Of a DNA stretch of 11,933 bases, positions 1 to 7,767 are shown in pieces. Each line of letters opens with the position of its first letter. The first letter of the stretch is position 1. The notes beneath the pieces were generated by a model that worked only from the letters and a program-made list of their open reading frames with translations, had not been told where the DNA came from and did no database searches. Position numbers and translations under genes: made by a program. Source of the DNA: Clostridia bacterium (lineage in GTDB: Bacteria; Bacillota; Clostridia; UMGS1883); assembly GCA_021202495.1 (NCBI GenBank), contig JAJQCX010000007.1, positions 1-11,933 of the forward strand, given 5' to 3'.

Positions 1-1
1 A

Positions 2-17
2 TATGATATTATATGAT
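2..17 (+). promoter_or_regulatory. Possible -10 elements upstream of uppP
   Basis: The first 25 bases are almost pure A/T and contain the hexamer TATGAT twice, at 2-7 and 12-17. It is one mismatch from the consensus -10 box TATAAT. A -35 box would lie before or at the window edge and cannot be seen. The second copy sits about 30 bases before the uppP start, a plausible distance for a short leader. This is inference from base composition only. Confidence 0.25.
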
Positions 18-36
18 AGATATTTAGTCCAAAAGC

Positions 37-40
37 GAGG
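37..40 (+). promoter_or_regulatory. Ribosome binding site deciding the uppP start
   Basis: GAGG at 37-40, within GCGAGG, lies 7 bases before the ATG at 48. The alternative in-frame ATG at position 3 has no visible ribosome site and would add 15 residues that do not resemble the start of this family. The ATG at 48 is therefore preferred. Confidence 0.6.
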
Positions 41-47
41 TTTTAAT

Positions 48-884
48 ATGATTAACGCACTTCAGGCTGCAATTTTAGGTCTCATCCAAGGTCTTGCCGA
101 GTTTTTGCCCATTTCATCGAGCGGTCATCTCACGATTGCGTCCTACATAATGGGCATCGACGCCGAGGGCGAGGAGCTTCTCACGTTTAACATTTTGCTC
201 CACGTTGCGACGCTTATCGCCGTTTTCGCCGTCTATTATAAAGACGTTTGGGGTATGATAAAGGCGTTTTTCGGCATGATTGCCGACATTTGCAGAGACA
301 AAGGCTTTTGCTTCGAGAAGGACGAATACCGCCGCCTCACCGTAATGCTCATCATCGCCACGATTCCCGCGGTCTTTTCCGCGCTTCTCTTTGACGACCT
401 TATCGCAAATCCCCCCATTTGGCTCGTCGGCGTATTTCTCTATGTCACGGCAATCGTTCTCTTTATCAGCGACCGTTTCCAAAGCGGAAGCTACGATTTT
501 TCGACACTTTCCTTCCCCCGCGCGATAGGCGTCGGCTGCTTTCAGGCAGTCGCGGTGCTTCCGGGCATCAGCCGAAGCGGCAGCACAATCGTCGGCGGTC
601 TCTTCTTCGGGCTCAAGCGTCAAAACGCGGTGCGGTTTTCGTTTCTTCTCTCCATTCCCGCCATTTTGGGCGCGCTTGTAATGGACATTAAGGACGTTTT
701 CGCCATGACCGAGCAAACCGTTGCCGCCTCGTCCATTATCATAGGCATGGTCGTCGCCGCCGTTTCGGGTTATTTTTCAATCAAGCTTCTTTTAAACATC
801 GTGCGCAAAAGCCGCCTCACATATTTTTCAATCTACTGCGTACTGGCGGGCACCTTTGCGATAATTTTGAATTTTATTAAGTAA
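48..884 (+). CDS. uppP: Undecaprenyl-diphosphate phosphatase UppP (BacA family)
   Basis: This integral membrane enzyme removes one phosphate from undecaprenyl diphosphate. That regenerates the lipid carrier for peptidoglycan and other wall polymers, and overproduction is known to give bacitracin resistance. The 278-residue length is normal for the family. Both family signatures are present. The N-terminal one is at residues 11-28, containing QGLAEFLPISSSGHL with Q14, E18, S25 and H27; Gln stands where the E. coli protein has the first Glu of its ExxxE motif, a change I recall as common in Firmicutes. The second is PGISRSGST at 172-180, with the key Arg at 176. Several hydrophobic segments cover most of the chain, as expected for a multi-pass protein. 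The start is ATG 48, which has a ribosome site. ftsK follows after 15 bases, suggesting cotranscription. Identity is secure; substrate range is inferred from the family. Confidence 0.95.
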   Translation: MINALQAAILGLIQGLAEFLPISSSGHLTIASYIMGIDAEGEELLTFNILLHVATLIAVFAVYYKDVWGMIKAFFGMIADICRDKGFCFEKDEYRRLTVMLIIATIPAVFSALLFDDLIANPPIWLVGVFLYVTAIVLFISDRFQSGSYDFSTLSFPRAIGVGCFQAVAVLPGISRSGSTIVGGLFFGLKRQNAVRFSFLLSIPAILGALVMDIKDVFAMTEQTVAASSIIIGMVVAAVSGYFSIKLLLNIVRKSRLTYFSIYCVLAGTFAIILNFIK

Positions 885-899
885 TACGGAGGAATTTCA

Positions 900-3416
900 A
901 TGGCAAAATCAGGCGCGTCAAGGAAGCGCATTTCCAAAACAAATACAACCAAAAAGCCTTCCGAGAAGAAAACCGCCGCAGCCAAGCCTCATATGCGCCG
1001 CGAGGTCAAGCTTTTCATCTGCGGCTTTTTGCTCCTTGTTTTCATTCTTTCGTTCTATACCGCAATTTTCAGCCGTTTCGGGAATTTTGTCAAAAATTTT
1101 GTTCTTCTCTTTTTAGGCTATACCGGCTATCTCATGCCGGCTTATCTCACGATAATGTACCTTCATTCCCTGATAAAAGGCACATTGAAGCCCTATGTTA
1201 AGGTTTACGTATGCTCCGCCCTCTCTCTCGTGCTTTTGAGCGCAATTCTCACAATCAACGCCTCGGGCGGCGATACCGCGTATCTCGACAGCGGCATCAT
1301 CATCCTCGCCACAAACGGCATCGAGGGCATCGACGGCGGTCTTTTCGGCGCTCTCGGCATTCCGTTCATGGCGCTCTTCGGGCAAATAGGCAGCATTATC
1401 ATCATCGTCTTTCTCATCGTCATTCTCATGGCAGCTTCAACCAAGTTTGCCCCGATTATCTGGGCTTATTCCGTTGCCTCCCGCTTCATCTCCTTTATAG
1501 CGGCGCGCTATAGCGAATCCCGCGAAAGAGCGGCGGAGCGCAAAGCCGAAAGAGAAGCCGAGGAAGAAACCGCCGAAGAGCCCGAAACCGTCAATCTCCC
1601 GCTCCAAACGGAGCTTGACGTCCAAGATGACACTCCTCCCCGCCGCAAGCGTAAAAGCCGCGTCGGCAAAAAAATCAAATCGGCTCTCACTACCATGCTC
1701 ATACCTCCGCCTGATGAAGAAACTTCAAAGGAAGAAACGTCCGAGGTTAAATCTTCCGACCCCGAAATAAGCATTTTCATTCCCAACGAACCCGACAAAA
1801 AACAGATAGACAACTCGCCATTTCGAATTTTCAGCATCGAGGACGAGCCTCCCACGGAGCCTGAGAAGACGCCCGAACAACCGCAGGAGACGCCCGAAAC
1901 GCCTCCCTCTCCCAAGAAGAAGGAGCCCAACAAAGCAATTGAGCTAAACGAGGACGAGCTTTTAACCGACACCCCGCCCTACATTTTCCCGCCGCTCGAT
2001 CTTTTGGAGCGCGGCGACAAGCGCGGAGATTCAGTCAACGCCGCCTCGCTTCGCGAGCAGGCGGCAAAGCTCATTTCAACGCTCAAAAGCTTCGGCGTCG
2101 ACGCAAAAATACTCGAGGTTTCCAAAGGACCCACCGTCACGCGGTTTGAAATTCAGCCCTCCGTCGGCGTAAAGGTCAGCAAAATAACAAATTTGGCGGA
2201 CGACATCGCCTTAAACCTCGCGGCGCTCTCCGTCAGGATTGAAGCGCCCATCCCCGGCAAAGCCGCCGTGGGCATTGAAATTCCCAACAACGGCAACAGC
2301 GTCGTTCGTCTGCGTGAGGTTATCGATTCAAAGGAATTTACCTCCTTTTCCGCCAAAACGGCGTTTGCCGTCGGCAAGGACATAACAGGGCATCCGGTAG
2401 TTGCCGACATTGCGAAAATGCCCCACGTTCTTATCGCCGGCGCAACCGGCTCCGGCAAGAGCGTCTGTATCAATTCGCTCATAGCGAGCATCATCTACAA
2501 AGCCGACCCCAAGGAGGTCAAGCTCATTATGATTGACCCCAAGGTCGTGGAGCTTTCCGTTTATAACGGCATTCCGCACCTGCTCATTCCCGTCGTGACC
2601 GACCCGCGCAAGGCAGCCGGCGCGCTCAACTGGGCTGTGCAGGAAATGACAAAACGCTACAATCTCTTTGCCGACTCAAACGTCCGCGATATAAAAAGCT
2701 ACAACGAGCTCGCAGCCATTCAGGGCGAGGAACCCCTTCCTTCCATTATTATTATAGTGGACGAGCTTGCCGACCTCATGATGGTTGCCCCGCGCGACGT
2801 TGAAGACGCCGTTTGCCGCTTGGCTCAGCTTGCGCGCGCCGCGGGTATGCACCTTGTCGTTGCGACGCAGCGCCCGTCGGTCGACGTTATCACGGGTCTC
2901 ATCAAGGCAAATATCCCTTCAAGAATAGCGTTCGCGGTTTCAAGCCAAATAGATTCGCGCACAATTTTGGACATGGGCGGCGCTGAAAAGCTTCTCGGCA
3001 AGGGCGACATGCTGTTTCTGCCGATGGGCGCGTCAAAGCCCACGCGTATTCAAGGCTCGTTCATCTCCGACAAAGAGGTCAACCGCATTGTCGATTTTGT
3101 CAAAAATCCCGACGTTCAATACGATGAGGACGTCATAGAAAAAATAGAATCCGGCGTGAGCGGCGAAAGTGAACCCGACGGCGGCGACGCCGACGAGCTT
3201 TTGCCTAAAGCTGTCGAAATCGTCGTCGAAGCGCAGCAAGCATCGGCGTCGCTTCTCCAGCGCCGCTTAAAGGTGGGCTATTCCAGAGCGGGACGCCTTA
3301 TCGACCAGCTCGAAGCCCGCGGCATAATCGGACCTCACGAGGGAGCCAAACCCCGCGCCGTCCTAATAACCCGCGCCCAACTCGCCGAAATGCAAATGCA
3401 AAACCCCGAAGCATAA
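900..3416 (+). CDS. ftsK: DNA translocase FtsK/SpoIIIE
   Basis: This is a membrane-anchored, ATP-driven double-stranded DNA pump that moves chromosome ends away from the closing septum or, in spore formers, into the forespore. The 838 residues have the standard order. A basic N-terminus (1-36) precedes four to five membrane segments between about 37 and 180, then a charged Pro/Glu-rich linker from about 205 to 360. A conserved alpha-beta motor follows, and a C-terminal winged-helix gamma domain spans about 765-825. The Walker A motif GATGSGKS is at 514-521 with Lys520. The Walker B strand ends in VDE at 620-622. The gamma domain has the typical LLQRR and GYSRAGRLID segments that read oriented DNA motifs. 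A GGAGGA ribosome site at 888-893 precedes the ATG at 900. No other FtsK-like gene is visible here, so I cannot tell a vegetative FtsK/SftA role from a sporulation SpoIIIE role. Confidence 0.95.
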   Translation: MAKSGASRKRISKTNTTKKPSEKKTAAAKPHMRREVKLFICGFLLLVFILSFYTAIFSRFGNFVKNFVLLFLGYTGYLMPAYLTIMYLHSLIKGTLKPYVKVYVCSALSLVLLSAILTINASGGDTAYLDSGIIILATNGIEGIDGGLFGALGIPFMALFGQIGSIIIIVFLIVILMAASTKFAPIIWAYSVASRFISFIAARYSESRERAAERKAEREAEEETAEEPETVNLPLQTELDVQDDTPPRRKRKSRVGKKIKSALTTMLIPPPDEETSKEETSEVKSSDPEISIFIPNEPDKKQIDNSPFRIFSIEDEPPTEPEKTPEQPQETPETPPSPKKKEPNKAIELNEDELLTDTPPYIFPPLDLLERGDKRGDSVNAASLREQAAKLISTLKSFGVDAKILEVSKGPTVTRFEIQPSVGVKVSKITNLADDIALNLAALSVRIEAPIPGKAAVGIEIPNNGNSVVRLREVIDSKEFTSFSAKTAFAVGKDITGHPVVADIAKMPHVLIAGATGSGKSVCINSLIASIIYKADPKEVKLIMIDPKVVELSVYNGIPHLLIPVVTDPRKAAGALNWAVQEMTKRYNLFADSNVRDIKSYNELAAIQGEEPLPSIIIIVDELADLMMVAPRDVEDAVCRLAQLARAAGMHLVVATQRPSVDVITGLIKANIPSRIAFAVSSQIDSRTILDMGGAEKLLGKGDMLFLPMGASKPTRIQGSFISDKEVNRIVDFVKNPDVQYDEDVIEKIESGVSGESEPDGGDADELLPKAVEIVVEAQQASASLLQRRLKVGYSRAGRLIDQLEARGIIGPHEGAKPRAVLITRAQLAEMQMQNPEA

Positions 3417-3420
3417 ACCC

Positions 3421-3560
3421 CTACCTCTCAACTAAAAATCAGCCCACCTTATGTGATTTTATCGCTGTCTTGGTTGTAGGGGCGGGGCTTGTCCCCGCCC
3501 GCAGGCGCGCAAAATTTCCACCATCATTCCACATTTTACATTATACATTTTAAATTCTCT
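3421..3560 (+). repeat. Composite intergenic repeat, copy A, with GC hairpin
   Basis: This element fills almost the whole gap between ftsK and ygiQ, starting five bases after the ftsK stop. Aligned by eye without gaps, 3421-3501 matches 7773-7853 at 67 of 81 positions. It contains a perfect 8-bp hairpin: GGGCGGGG at 3480-3487, loop CTTGT, CCCCGCCC at 3493-3500. The hairpin has no T-run after it, so it is not a classical terminator. The right part is AT-rich and built from repeated ACATTTTA-like units, like the right part of the other copy. Compared with that copy, the left arm of the second inverted repeat is missing. The family resembles the GC-hairpin REP/MITE-like repeats seen in many clostridial genomes; mobility is inference. 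Confidence 0.8.
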
Positions 3561-3568
3561 CACGGGTG

Positions 3569-5491
3569 ATGCAATTGTACCACGACTTTCTCCCCATCAC
3601 AAAAGAAGACATGACAAAACGCGGCTGGGATTATTACGATTTTCTCTTCATCTCAGGCGACGCCTACGTCGACCATCCCTCCTTTGGGCTTGCCATTCTT
3701 TCGCGCCTTTTGGAGAAGGAGGGCTACCGCGTCTGCATCTTGGCGCAGCCCGACTGCTCGTCAAATAAGGATTTTCTGCGCTTCGGCACGCCGCGCCTCG
3801 GCGTTTTCATCTCCGGCGGCGTCATAGATTCAATGGTAAATCACTACACCGCGGCGAAAAAGCGCCGCAGCCAAGACGTCTATTCTCCCGGCGGCAAAGC
3901 GGGTTATCGCCCCGACCGCTGCACAATCGTCTATTCAAACAAAGTGCGCGAGGTTTTCGGCAAAATCCCCATCGTCATAGGCGGCACCGAGGCAAGCTTA
4001 CGCCGCTTTGCCCACTATGACTATTGGTCGGACTCTGTCCGCCGCAGCATAATTTTCGATTCACAAGCGGATTTTCTCTCGTTCGGCATGGGAGAGCGCA
4101 GCACAATCGAGCTTGCAAACCTTCTCGCCGAAGGCGTTGACCCGCGCCACGGCAGAGTTCCGGACGGCGTCTGTTACGTCGCCTCCACTCCGCCAAAAGG
4201 CGCGGTCATCCTCCCCTCGTTTGAAGATGTAAAATCAAGCAAGGAATCCTACGCACTCGCGACGAAAATCGAATATGACGAACAAGACCCATTCCGAGGC
4301 AAAATATTGGCGCAAAAGCACGGCGAACGCTATGTCATTCAAATGCCCATGTCAAAGCCCCTTTCCCAAAGCGAGCTCGACCGCGTCTACGCCCTGCCCT
4401 GCACCCGCCAATATCACCCCTCCTACGAAAAGGACGGCGGCATTCCCGCCATAGAAGAGGTCAAATTTTCGGTCACATCATCCCGAGGCTGTTTTGGGCA
4501 CTGCTCATTTTGCGCCATCACCTTTCATCAGGGGCGCATCGTCCAAGCCCGCAGCCACGCCTCAATTTTAAACGAAGTCAAGCAAATGACATATATGCCC
4601 GATTTCAAGGGCTACATCCACGACGTCGGCGGCCCGACGGCAAACTTTCGCCGCCCCGCCTGCGACAAGCAGCTCAAGTACGGCGCCTGCCGCGACAAGC
4701 AGTGCCTGTACCCCACAGTCTGCAAAAACGCCGTCGTCACCCATGAGGATTATTTAAAGCTCCTCCGCGAAATACACTCCGTCGATAAGGTCAAAAAGGT
4801 CTTTATCCGCAGCGGCATAAGATACGATTATCTCATCGCCGACAAAGACGACACGTTTTTCCGAGAGCTTTGCACCTACCACGTTTCGGGGCAGCTCAAA
4901 GTCGCCCCCGAACACATTTCACCTAAAGTTCTCTACTACATGGGCAAGCCCGGACTTGACGTCTATCAAAAATTCTGCGACAAGTTCAAACAAATAAACC
5001 GAGAAATAGGCAAGGAGCAATACCTTGTTCCCTACCTCATGTCAAGCCACCCCGGCAGCACCCTCAAAGAGGCAATCGACCTTGCGCTTTATTTAAAGCA
5101 TAACAACATTCGCCCCCAGCAGGTGCAGGATTTTTACCCCACCCCCGGCACGCTTTCAACCGCCATGTTTTACACGGGTCTCGACCCTCGGACGATGAAA
5201 CGCGTTTACGTTCCGAAAACAACGGAGGAGAAGGCAATGCAGCGCGCGCTGCTTCAAGCCTCCAAGCCCGAAAATTATAATCTTGTCAAAAAGGCGCTCA
5301 TTCAGGCAGGACGAACCGACCTCATAGGCTACGGACCCGACTGCCTTATAAAACCGGAAAGGAGTAATGATTACAATGGCAAAAATACTCGACGGCAAAA
5401 CCCTGTCGGCAAACATCAAGGAGGAAATAGCAAAGGAAATATCCCAAAAAGGGATAACTCCCACTCTCGCGGTCATAATCGTGGGCGATGA
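3569..5491 (+). CDS. ygiQ: YgiQ-family radical SAM protein (UPF0313)
   Basis: This predicted 4Fe-4S, S-adenosylmethionine-dependent enzyme belongs to the YgiQ/UPF0313 family, whose reaction is unknown to me. The 640 residues carry the family hallmarks. An N-terminal section has FLPITKEDM, SGDAYVDHPSFG, GGTEASLRRFAHYDYWSDSVRRS and FGMGERS. The radical SAM cluster motif is CxxxCxxC at C308, C312 and C315. DVGGPTANF, a Cys-rich insertion, KVAPEHISPKVLYYMGKPG and QVQDFYPTPGTLSTAMFYTG follow. The conserved part ends near GYGPDCLIKP. The last 38 or so residues are a Lys/Arg/His/Asn-rich tail encoded inside folD. The start is uncertain: GTG at 3566 and ATG at 3569 are adjacent, an in-frame stop lies at 3551-3553, and no clear ribosome site precedes either. 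ATG is chosen. The gene probably shares a transcript with folD and the SLH gene. Confidence 0.93.
   Translation: MQLYHDFLPITKEDMTKRGWDYYDFLFISGDAYVDHPSFGLAILSRLLEKEGYRVCILAQPDCSSNKDFLRFGTPRLGVFISGGVIDSMVNHYTAAKKRRSQDVYSPGGKAGYRPDRCTIVYSNKVREVFGKIPIVIGGTEASLRRFAHYDYWSDSVRRSIIFDSQADFLSFGMGERSTIELANLLAEGVDPRHGRVPDGVCYVASTPPKGAVILPSFEDVKSSKESYALATKIEYDEQDPFRGKILAQKHGERYVIQMPMSKPLSQSELDRVYALPCTRQYHPSYEKDGGIPAIEEVKFSVTSSRGCFGHCSFCAITFHQGRIVQARSHASILNEVKQMTYMPDFKGYIHDVGGPTANFRRPACDKQLKYGACRDKQCLYPTVCKNAVVTHEDYLKLLREIHSVDKVKKVFIRSGIRYDYLIADKDDTFFRELCTYHVSGQLKVAPEHISPKVLYYMGKPGLDVYQKFCDKFKQINREIGKEQYLVPYLMSSHPGSTLKEAIDLALYLKHNNIRPQQVQDFYPTPGTLSTAMFYTGLDPRTMKRVYVPKTTEEKAMQRALLQASKPENYNLVKKALIQAGRTDLIGYGPDCLIKPERSNDYNGKNTRRQNPVGKHQGGNSKGNIPKRDNSHSRGHNRGR
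5358..5364 (+). promoter_or_regulatory. folD ribosome binding site inside ygiQ
   Basis: AAAGGAG at 5358-5364 lies within the ygiQ reading frame. It sits only 2 bases before the ATG at 5367 but 11 bases before the ATG at 5376. The second ATG gives the familiar FolD beginning MAKILDGK, so the site supports 5376 as the start. Confidence 0.65.
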
Positions 5492-6218
5492 CCCCGCAAG
5501 CCGCGTCTATGTAAATAACAAAAAGAAGGCGTGCGCCGTGTGCGGCATAAGATCCGAGGAATACGCCCTCCCCTCCGAAACGGGAGAGGATGAGATTTTA
5601 TCTCTCATCGCCTCGCTCAACAAACGCGCGGACGTTGACGGCATTCTCTGTCAGCTCCCCCTTCCCAAGCATATTAACGAGGAAAGGGTGCTTCTTTCAA
5701 TCGACCCCTCAAAGGACGTCGACGCGTTCCACCCGGTCAACGTCGGCAAAATAATGATAGGCAATTACGACTTTCTTCCCTGCACGCCGGCGGGCGTCAT
5801 GGAGTTAATCCGCCTTTCGGGCATCGACCCCGACGGACGCGAATGTGTCGTTGTGGGACGCAGCAACATTGTCGGAAAACCACAGGCAATGCTTCTGCTC
5901 CACGCTAACGGCACCGTCACAATCTGCCACTCCCACACAAAAAATCTTGCCGAAATTACAAAACGCGCCGACATTCTCGTCGCCGCCATCGGCAAGCCCC
6001 GCTTTATCACTTCCGACATGGTAAAGGAAAACGCCGTCGTCATAGACGTCGGCATGAACCGCGTCGACGGCAAGCTCTGCGGCGACGTCGATTTTGACAA
6101 CGTTGAGCCCATCGCCTCCGCAATAACGCCCGTTCCGGGCGGCGTAGGTCCCATGACAATCGCAATGCTTATGAGAAACACTCTCAAAGCTTATAAAATT
6201 CACAACAACATTTCTTGA
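5376..6218 (+). CDS. folD: Bifunctional methylenetetrahydrofolate dehydrogenase/cyclohydrolase FolD
   Basis: This cytosolic enzyme oxidises 5,10-methylene-THF to methenyl-THF with NADP and then hydrolyses it to 10-formyl-THF, the one-carbon donor for purine synthesis and initiator tRNA formylation. The 280 residues match the family length. Visible signatures include YVNNKKKAC with Tyr45 and the catalytic Lys49, DGILCQLPLP with Gln93, KDVDAFHP with Asp116, and PCTPAGVMELI at 135-145. The cofactor-binding stretch GRSNIVGKP is at 161-169, followed by CHSHT, DVGMNR, GDVDF and PGGVGPMT at 254-261. ATG 5376 is preferred over ATG 5367 by ribosome-site spacing and family N-terminus. The first 116 bases overlap ygiQ in another frame, suggesting linked translation. 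The SLH gene begins 14 bases after the stop. It links to purL, further along, through purine synthesis. Confidence 0.97.
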   Translation: MAKILDGKTLSANIKEEIAKEISQKGITPTLAVIIVGDDPASRVYVNNKKKACAVCGIRSEEYALPSETGEDEILSLIASLNKRADVDGILCQLPLPKHINEERVLLSIDPSKDVDAFHPVNVGKIMIGNYDFLPCTPAGVMELIRLSGIDPDGRECVVVGRSNIVGKPQAMLLLHANGTVTICHSHTKNLAEITKRADILVAAIGKPRFITSDMVKENAVVIDVGMNRVDGKLCGDVDFDNVEPIASAITPVPGGVGPMTIAMLMRNTLKAYKIHNNIS

Positions 6219-6223
6219 AAGGA
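6218..6223 (+). promoter_or_regulatory. Ribosome binding site deciding a TTG start
   Basis: AAAGGA at 6218-6223 overlaps the last base of the folD stop and lies 9 bases before TTG 6233. From there the protein begins MKKLFSLLL, a clean signal peptide. The other in-frame TTG at 6215 overlaps the folD stop and lies before this site, so it is less likely. Confidence 0.7.
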
Positions 6224-6232
6224 CTGATTTAC

Positions 6233-7561
6233 TTGAAAAAGCTTTTTTCACTTTTACTCACATTGACGCTTGTTTTCTCCGTGTGCTCCTTTGCTCACGC
6301 CGCAAGCATCAACCTCGATTCACTTCAATACGACGTCTATATGCGCGGTGAAACAGTCACTGTTTACGGCACCAGCGACGTCTATTTCACAATGGGGCTC
6401 TATCCGCCGGAGGAATCCTCTCTTCCCGCGAAGCTCGTCATTGTCTATTCTCCCTCGGCTCTCGCCAACGGCATAGAAATTGAGCTCGGCGACGACGAAA
6501 GCTCATGGCCGGACGGCACATGGACAATCGTGTGTCAATCAGGCTCCGCCCGCGACGAAATTTCTTTTGAAATTGCCGAAACGGTCGACCGCGAAGAGGA
6601 CGAAACAACATCTTCTTCAAATAAGGGCAATTCAAGCTCAAGCACCATCACATCAACCGTAACAATCATTTCACTTGAGCAAACGGAAATAACGCTCGCC
6701 GTCGGCGAAACGGCTGAGATTGCGATAACCACCGAGGCAACGTCTCTTTCGCTCGAAATGGACGACGAAAGCATTGTCACCGCGTCACTTTCCGGCAAAA
6801 CGCTCAGCGTCACCGGGCGCAAGCGCGGCACGGCATATGTTTGGGTTCTCGGCAGCAGCAACTATGCCTCGCTCCGCGTATCGGTCGTTGCGGCGACAGA
6901 GCAGGTAACGGAAGCTCCCACCGATGAGGAAACGGAAGAAGAAACAGAGGCTGCGACCGAAGAGGCGACCGAAGAAGCCACGGAAGCCGCGACCGAAGAG
7001 GCAACGGAAGAAGCAACAGTCGCCGTTTCCTTTAACGACATCGAAACTCACTGGGCAAAGGACGACATAACATATCTCGCATCCCGCGGCATCGTCAGCG
7101 GCATGTCCGACGGTATCTTCGCGCCCGACCAAAACGTCACCCGCGCACAGTTTGTAACAATGCTCAACAATGCGTTTTCGCTTCCCGCCTATGAAGGCGA
7201 CGCCGTCTTCACCGACGTTCCCGCCGATTCGTGGTACTATTCCGCAGTCATGGCAGCATATCAGGCGGGCATAGTCAAGGGCTCGGGCGATTTGTTCAAT
7301 CCCGATTCCCTCGTAACCCGTCAGGACATGGCGGTATTCGCCTACCGCGCCGCACAGTATAAAGGTCTTTCGGCGGATAATCCCACAGGAGAGGCATTTG
7401 ACGACGATTCCGACATTTCCGACTACGCAAAAGACTCCGTCTACGCAATGCGCACCCTCGGCATCATCAACGGCATGACCGAAACAACCTTCTCCCCCTT
7501 GGGCAACGCCACCCGCGCCCAGGCAGCGACAATCATAGCCAAACTCTACAGATTAGTATAA
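6233..7561 (+). CDS. Secreted SLH-domain cell-surface protein with Ig-like (Big_2-type) domain
   Basis: This is a probable wall-attached protein of 442 residues; its specific function is not recognised. Residues 1-23 form a signal peptide (MKKLFSLLL start, likely cleavage after AHA). Cys18 lies in FSVC, which is not a proper lipobox, so a lipoprotein is unlikely. Residues 25-117 form a beta-rich domain I cannot name. A Ser/Thr-rich linker follows (124-142), then a bacterial Ig-like (Big_2-type) fold at about 143-220, and a Thr/Glu/Ala linker at 222-264 holding an exact 12-residue tandem repeat. Three S-layer homology repeats run at about 267-312, 327-372 and 389-434. Their motifs are VTRAQ, VTRQD and ATRAQ, near the canonical TRAE. 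SLH triplets bind secondary wall polymers, so non-covalent surface anchoring is expected. It is the last gene of the ygiQ-folD group. The gene has no catalytic motif that I can see. Confidence 0.88.
   Translation: MKKLFSLLLTLTLVFSVCSFAHAASINLDSLQYDVYMRGETVTVYGTSDVYFTMGLYPPEESSLPAKLVIVYSPSALANGIEIELGDDESSWPDGTWTIVCQSGSARDEISFEIAETVDREEDETTSSSNKGNSSSSTITSTVTIISLEQTEITLAVGETAEIAITTEATSLSLEMDDESIVTASLSGKTLSVTGRKRGTAYVWVLGSSNYASLRVSVVAATEQVTEAPTDEETEEETEAATEEATEEATEAATEEATEEATVAVSFNDIETHWAKDDITYLASRGIVSGMSDGIFAPDQNVTRAQFVTMLNNAFSLPAYEGDAVFTDVPADSWYYSAVMAAYQAGIVKGSGDLFNPDSLVTRQDMAVFAYRAAQYKGLSADNPTGEAFDDDSDISDYAKDSVYAMRTLGIINGMTETTFSPLGNATRAQAATIIAKLYRLV
6947..7018 (+). repeat. 36-nt in-frame tandem duplication in the SLH protein linker
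   Basis: Two adjacent 36-base units, 6947-6982 and 6983-7018, each encode the same 12 residues EAATEEATEEAT (protein positions 239-250 and 251-262). The units differ at six bases, and all six differences are synonymous third-position changes. Confidence 0.85.
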
Positions 7562-7603
7562 CCCCCGCGTTTTTTCCACCTACTAACGGGTCACACGTCG
7601 TAG

Positions 7604-7623
7604 GGCGGGGGCTTGCTCCCGCC
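7604..7623 (+). repeat. GC hairpin repeat, short copy 1
   Basis: GGCGGGGG at 7604-7611 pairs with CTCCCGCC at 7616-7623 around the loop CTTG, with one G-T wobble. It follows the sequence TCGTAG, close to the TTGTAG that precedes the hairpin in both composite copies. It lies 42 bases after the SLH gene stop. No T-run follows, so terminator activity is not supported, although such a hairpin could protect the 3' end of an mRNA. Confidence 0.7.
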
Positions 7624-7624
7624 G

Positions 7625-7740
7625 CTCCTGACGAAACCCACTCTGTACTTATAAATCCCACTCCGCTGCAATTTCGGTTGTAGTACCTCGTATCATCTAA
7701 AACTTTATGTTACGATATTAACGGTTACGCACTTCCTCGG
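7625..7740. other. Intergenic stretch with one degraded repeat fragment
   Basis: No coding region or hairpin is seen here. The ten bases TCGGTTGTAG at 7674-7683 are identical to those that lead into the hairpin of composite copy B at 7822-7831. The GC stem itself is absent, so this may be the remnant of another repeat copy. Confidence 0.4.
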
Positions 7741-7746
7741 TCGTAG

Positions 7747-7767
7747 GGCGGGGGTTTATCCCCCGCC
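7747..7767 (+). repeat. GC hairpin repeat, short copy 2
   Basis: GGCGGGGG at 7747-7754 and CCCCCGCC at 7760-7767 form a perfect 8-bp stem around the loop TTTAT. Like the other short copy it is preceded by TCGTAG and has the same orientation. It lies just upstream of composite copy B. Confidence 0.75.

Noticed and set aside
3..47. N-terminal extension of UppP from ATG 3
   Set aside because: The extra 15 residues are not hydrophobic or family-like, and the ribosome site at 37-40 fits the ATG at 48.
3480..3500. GC hairpin after ftsK as a transcription terminator
   Set aside because: The stem is strong but is followed by GCAGGCGCGC, not by a T-run.
5340..5491. Frameshift at the end of ygiQ
   Set aside because: The conserved YgiQ sequence is complete up to about 5360 and folD is intact from its normal start, so no frame change is needed; the extension is simply the open frame continuing.
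7570..7575. Six-T run after the SLH gene as an intrinsic terminator
   Set aside because: The bases before it (ACCCCCGCG) have no complementary arm close upstream, so no stem can form; the first hairpin lies after the T-run.
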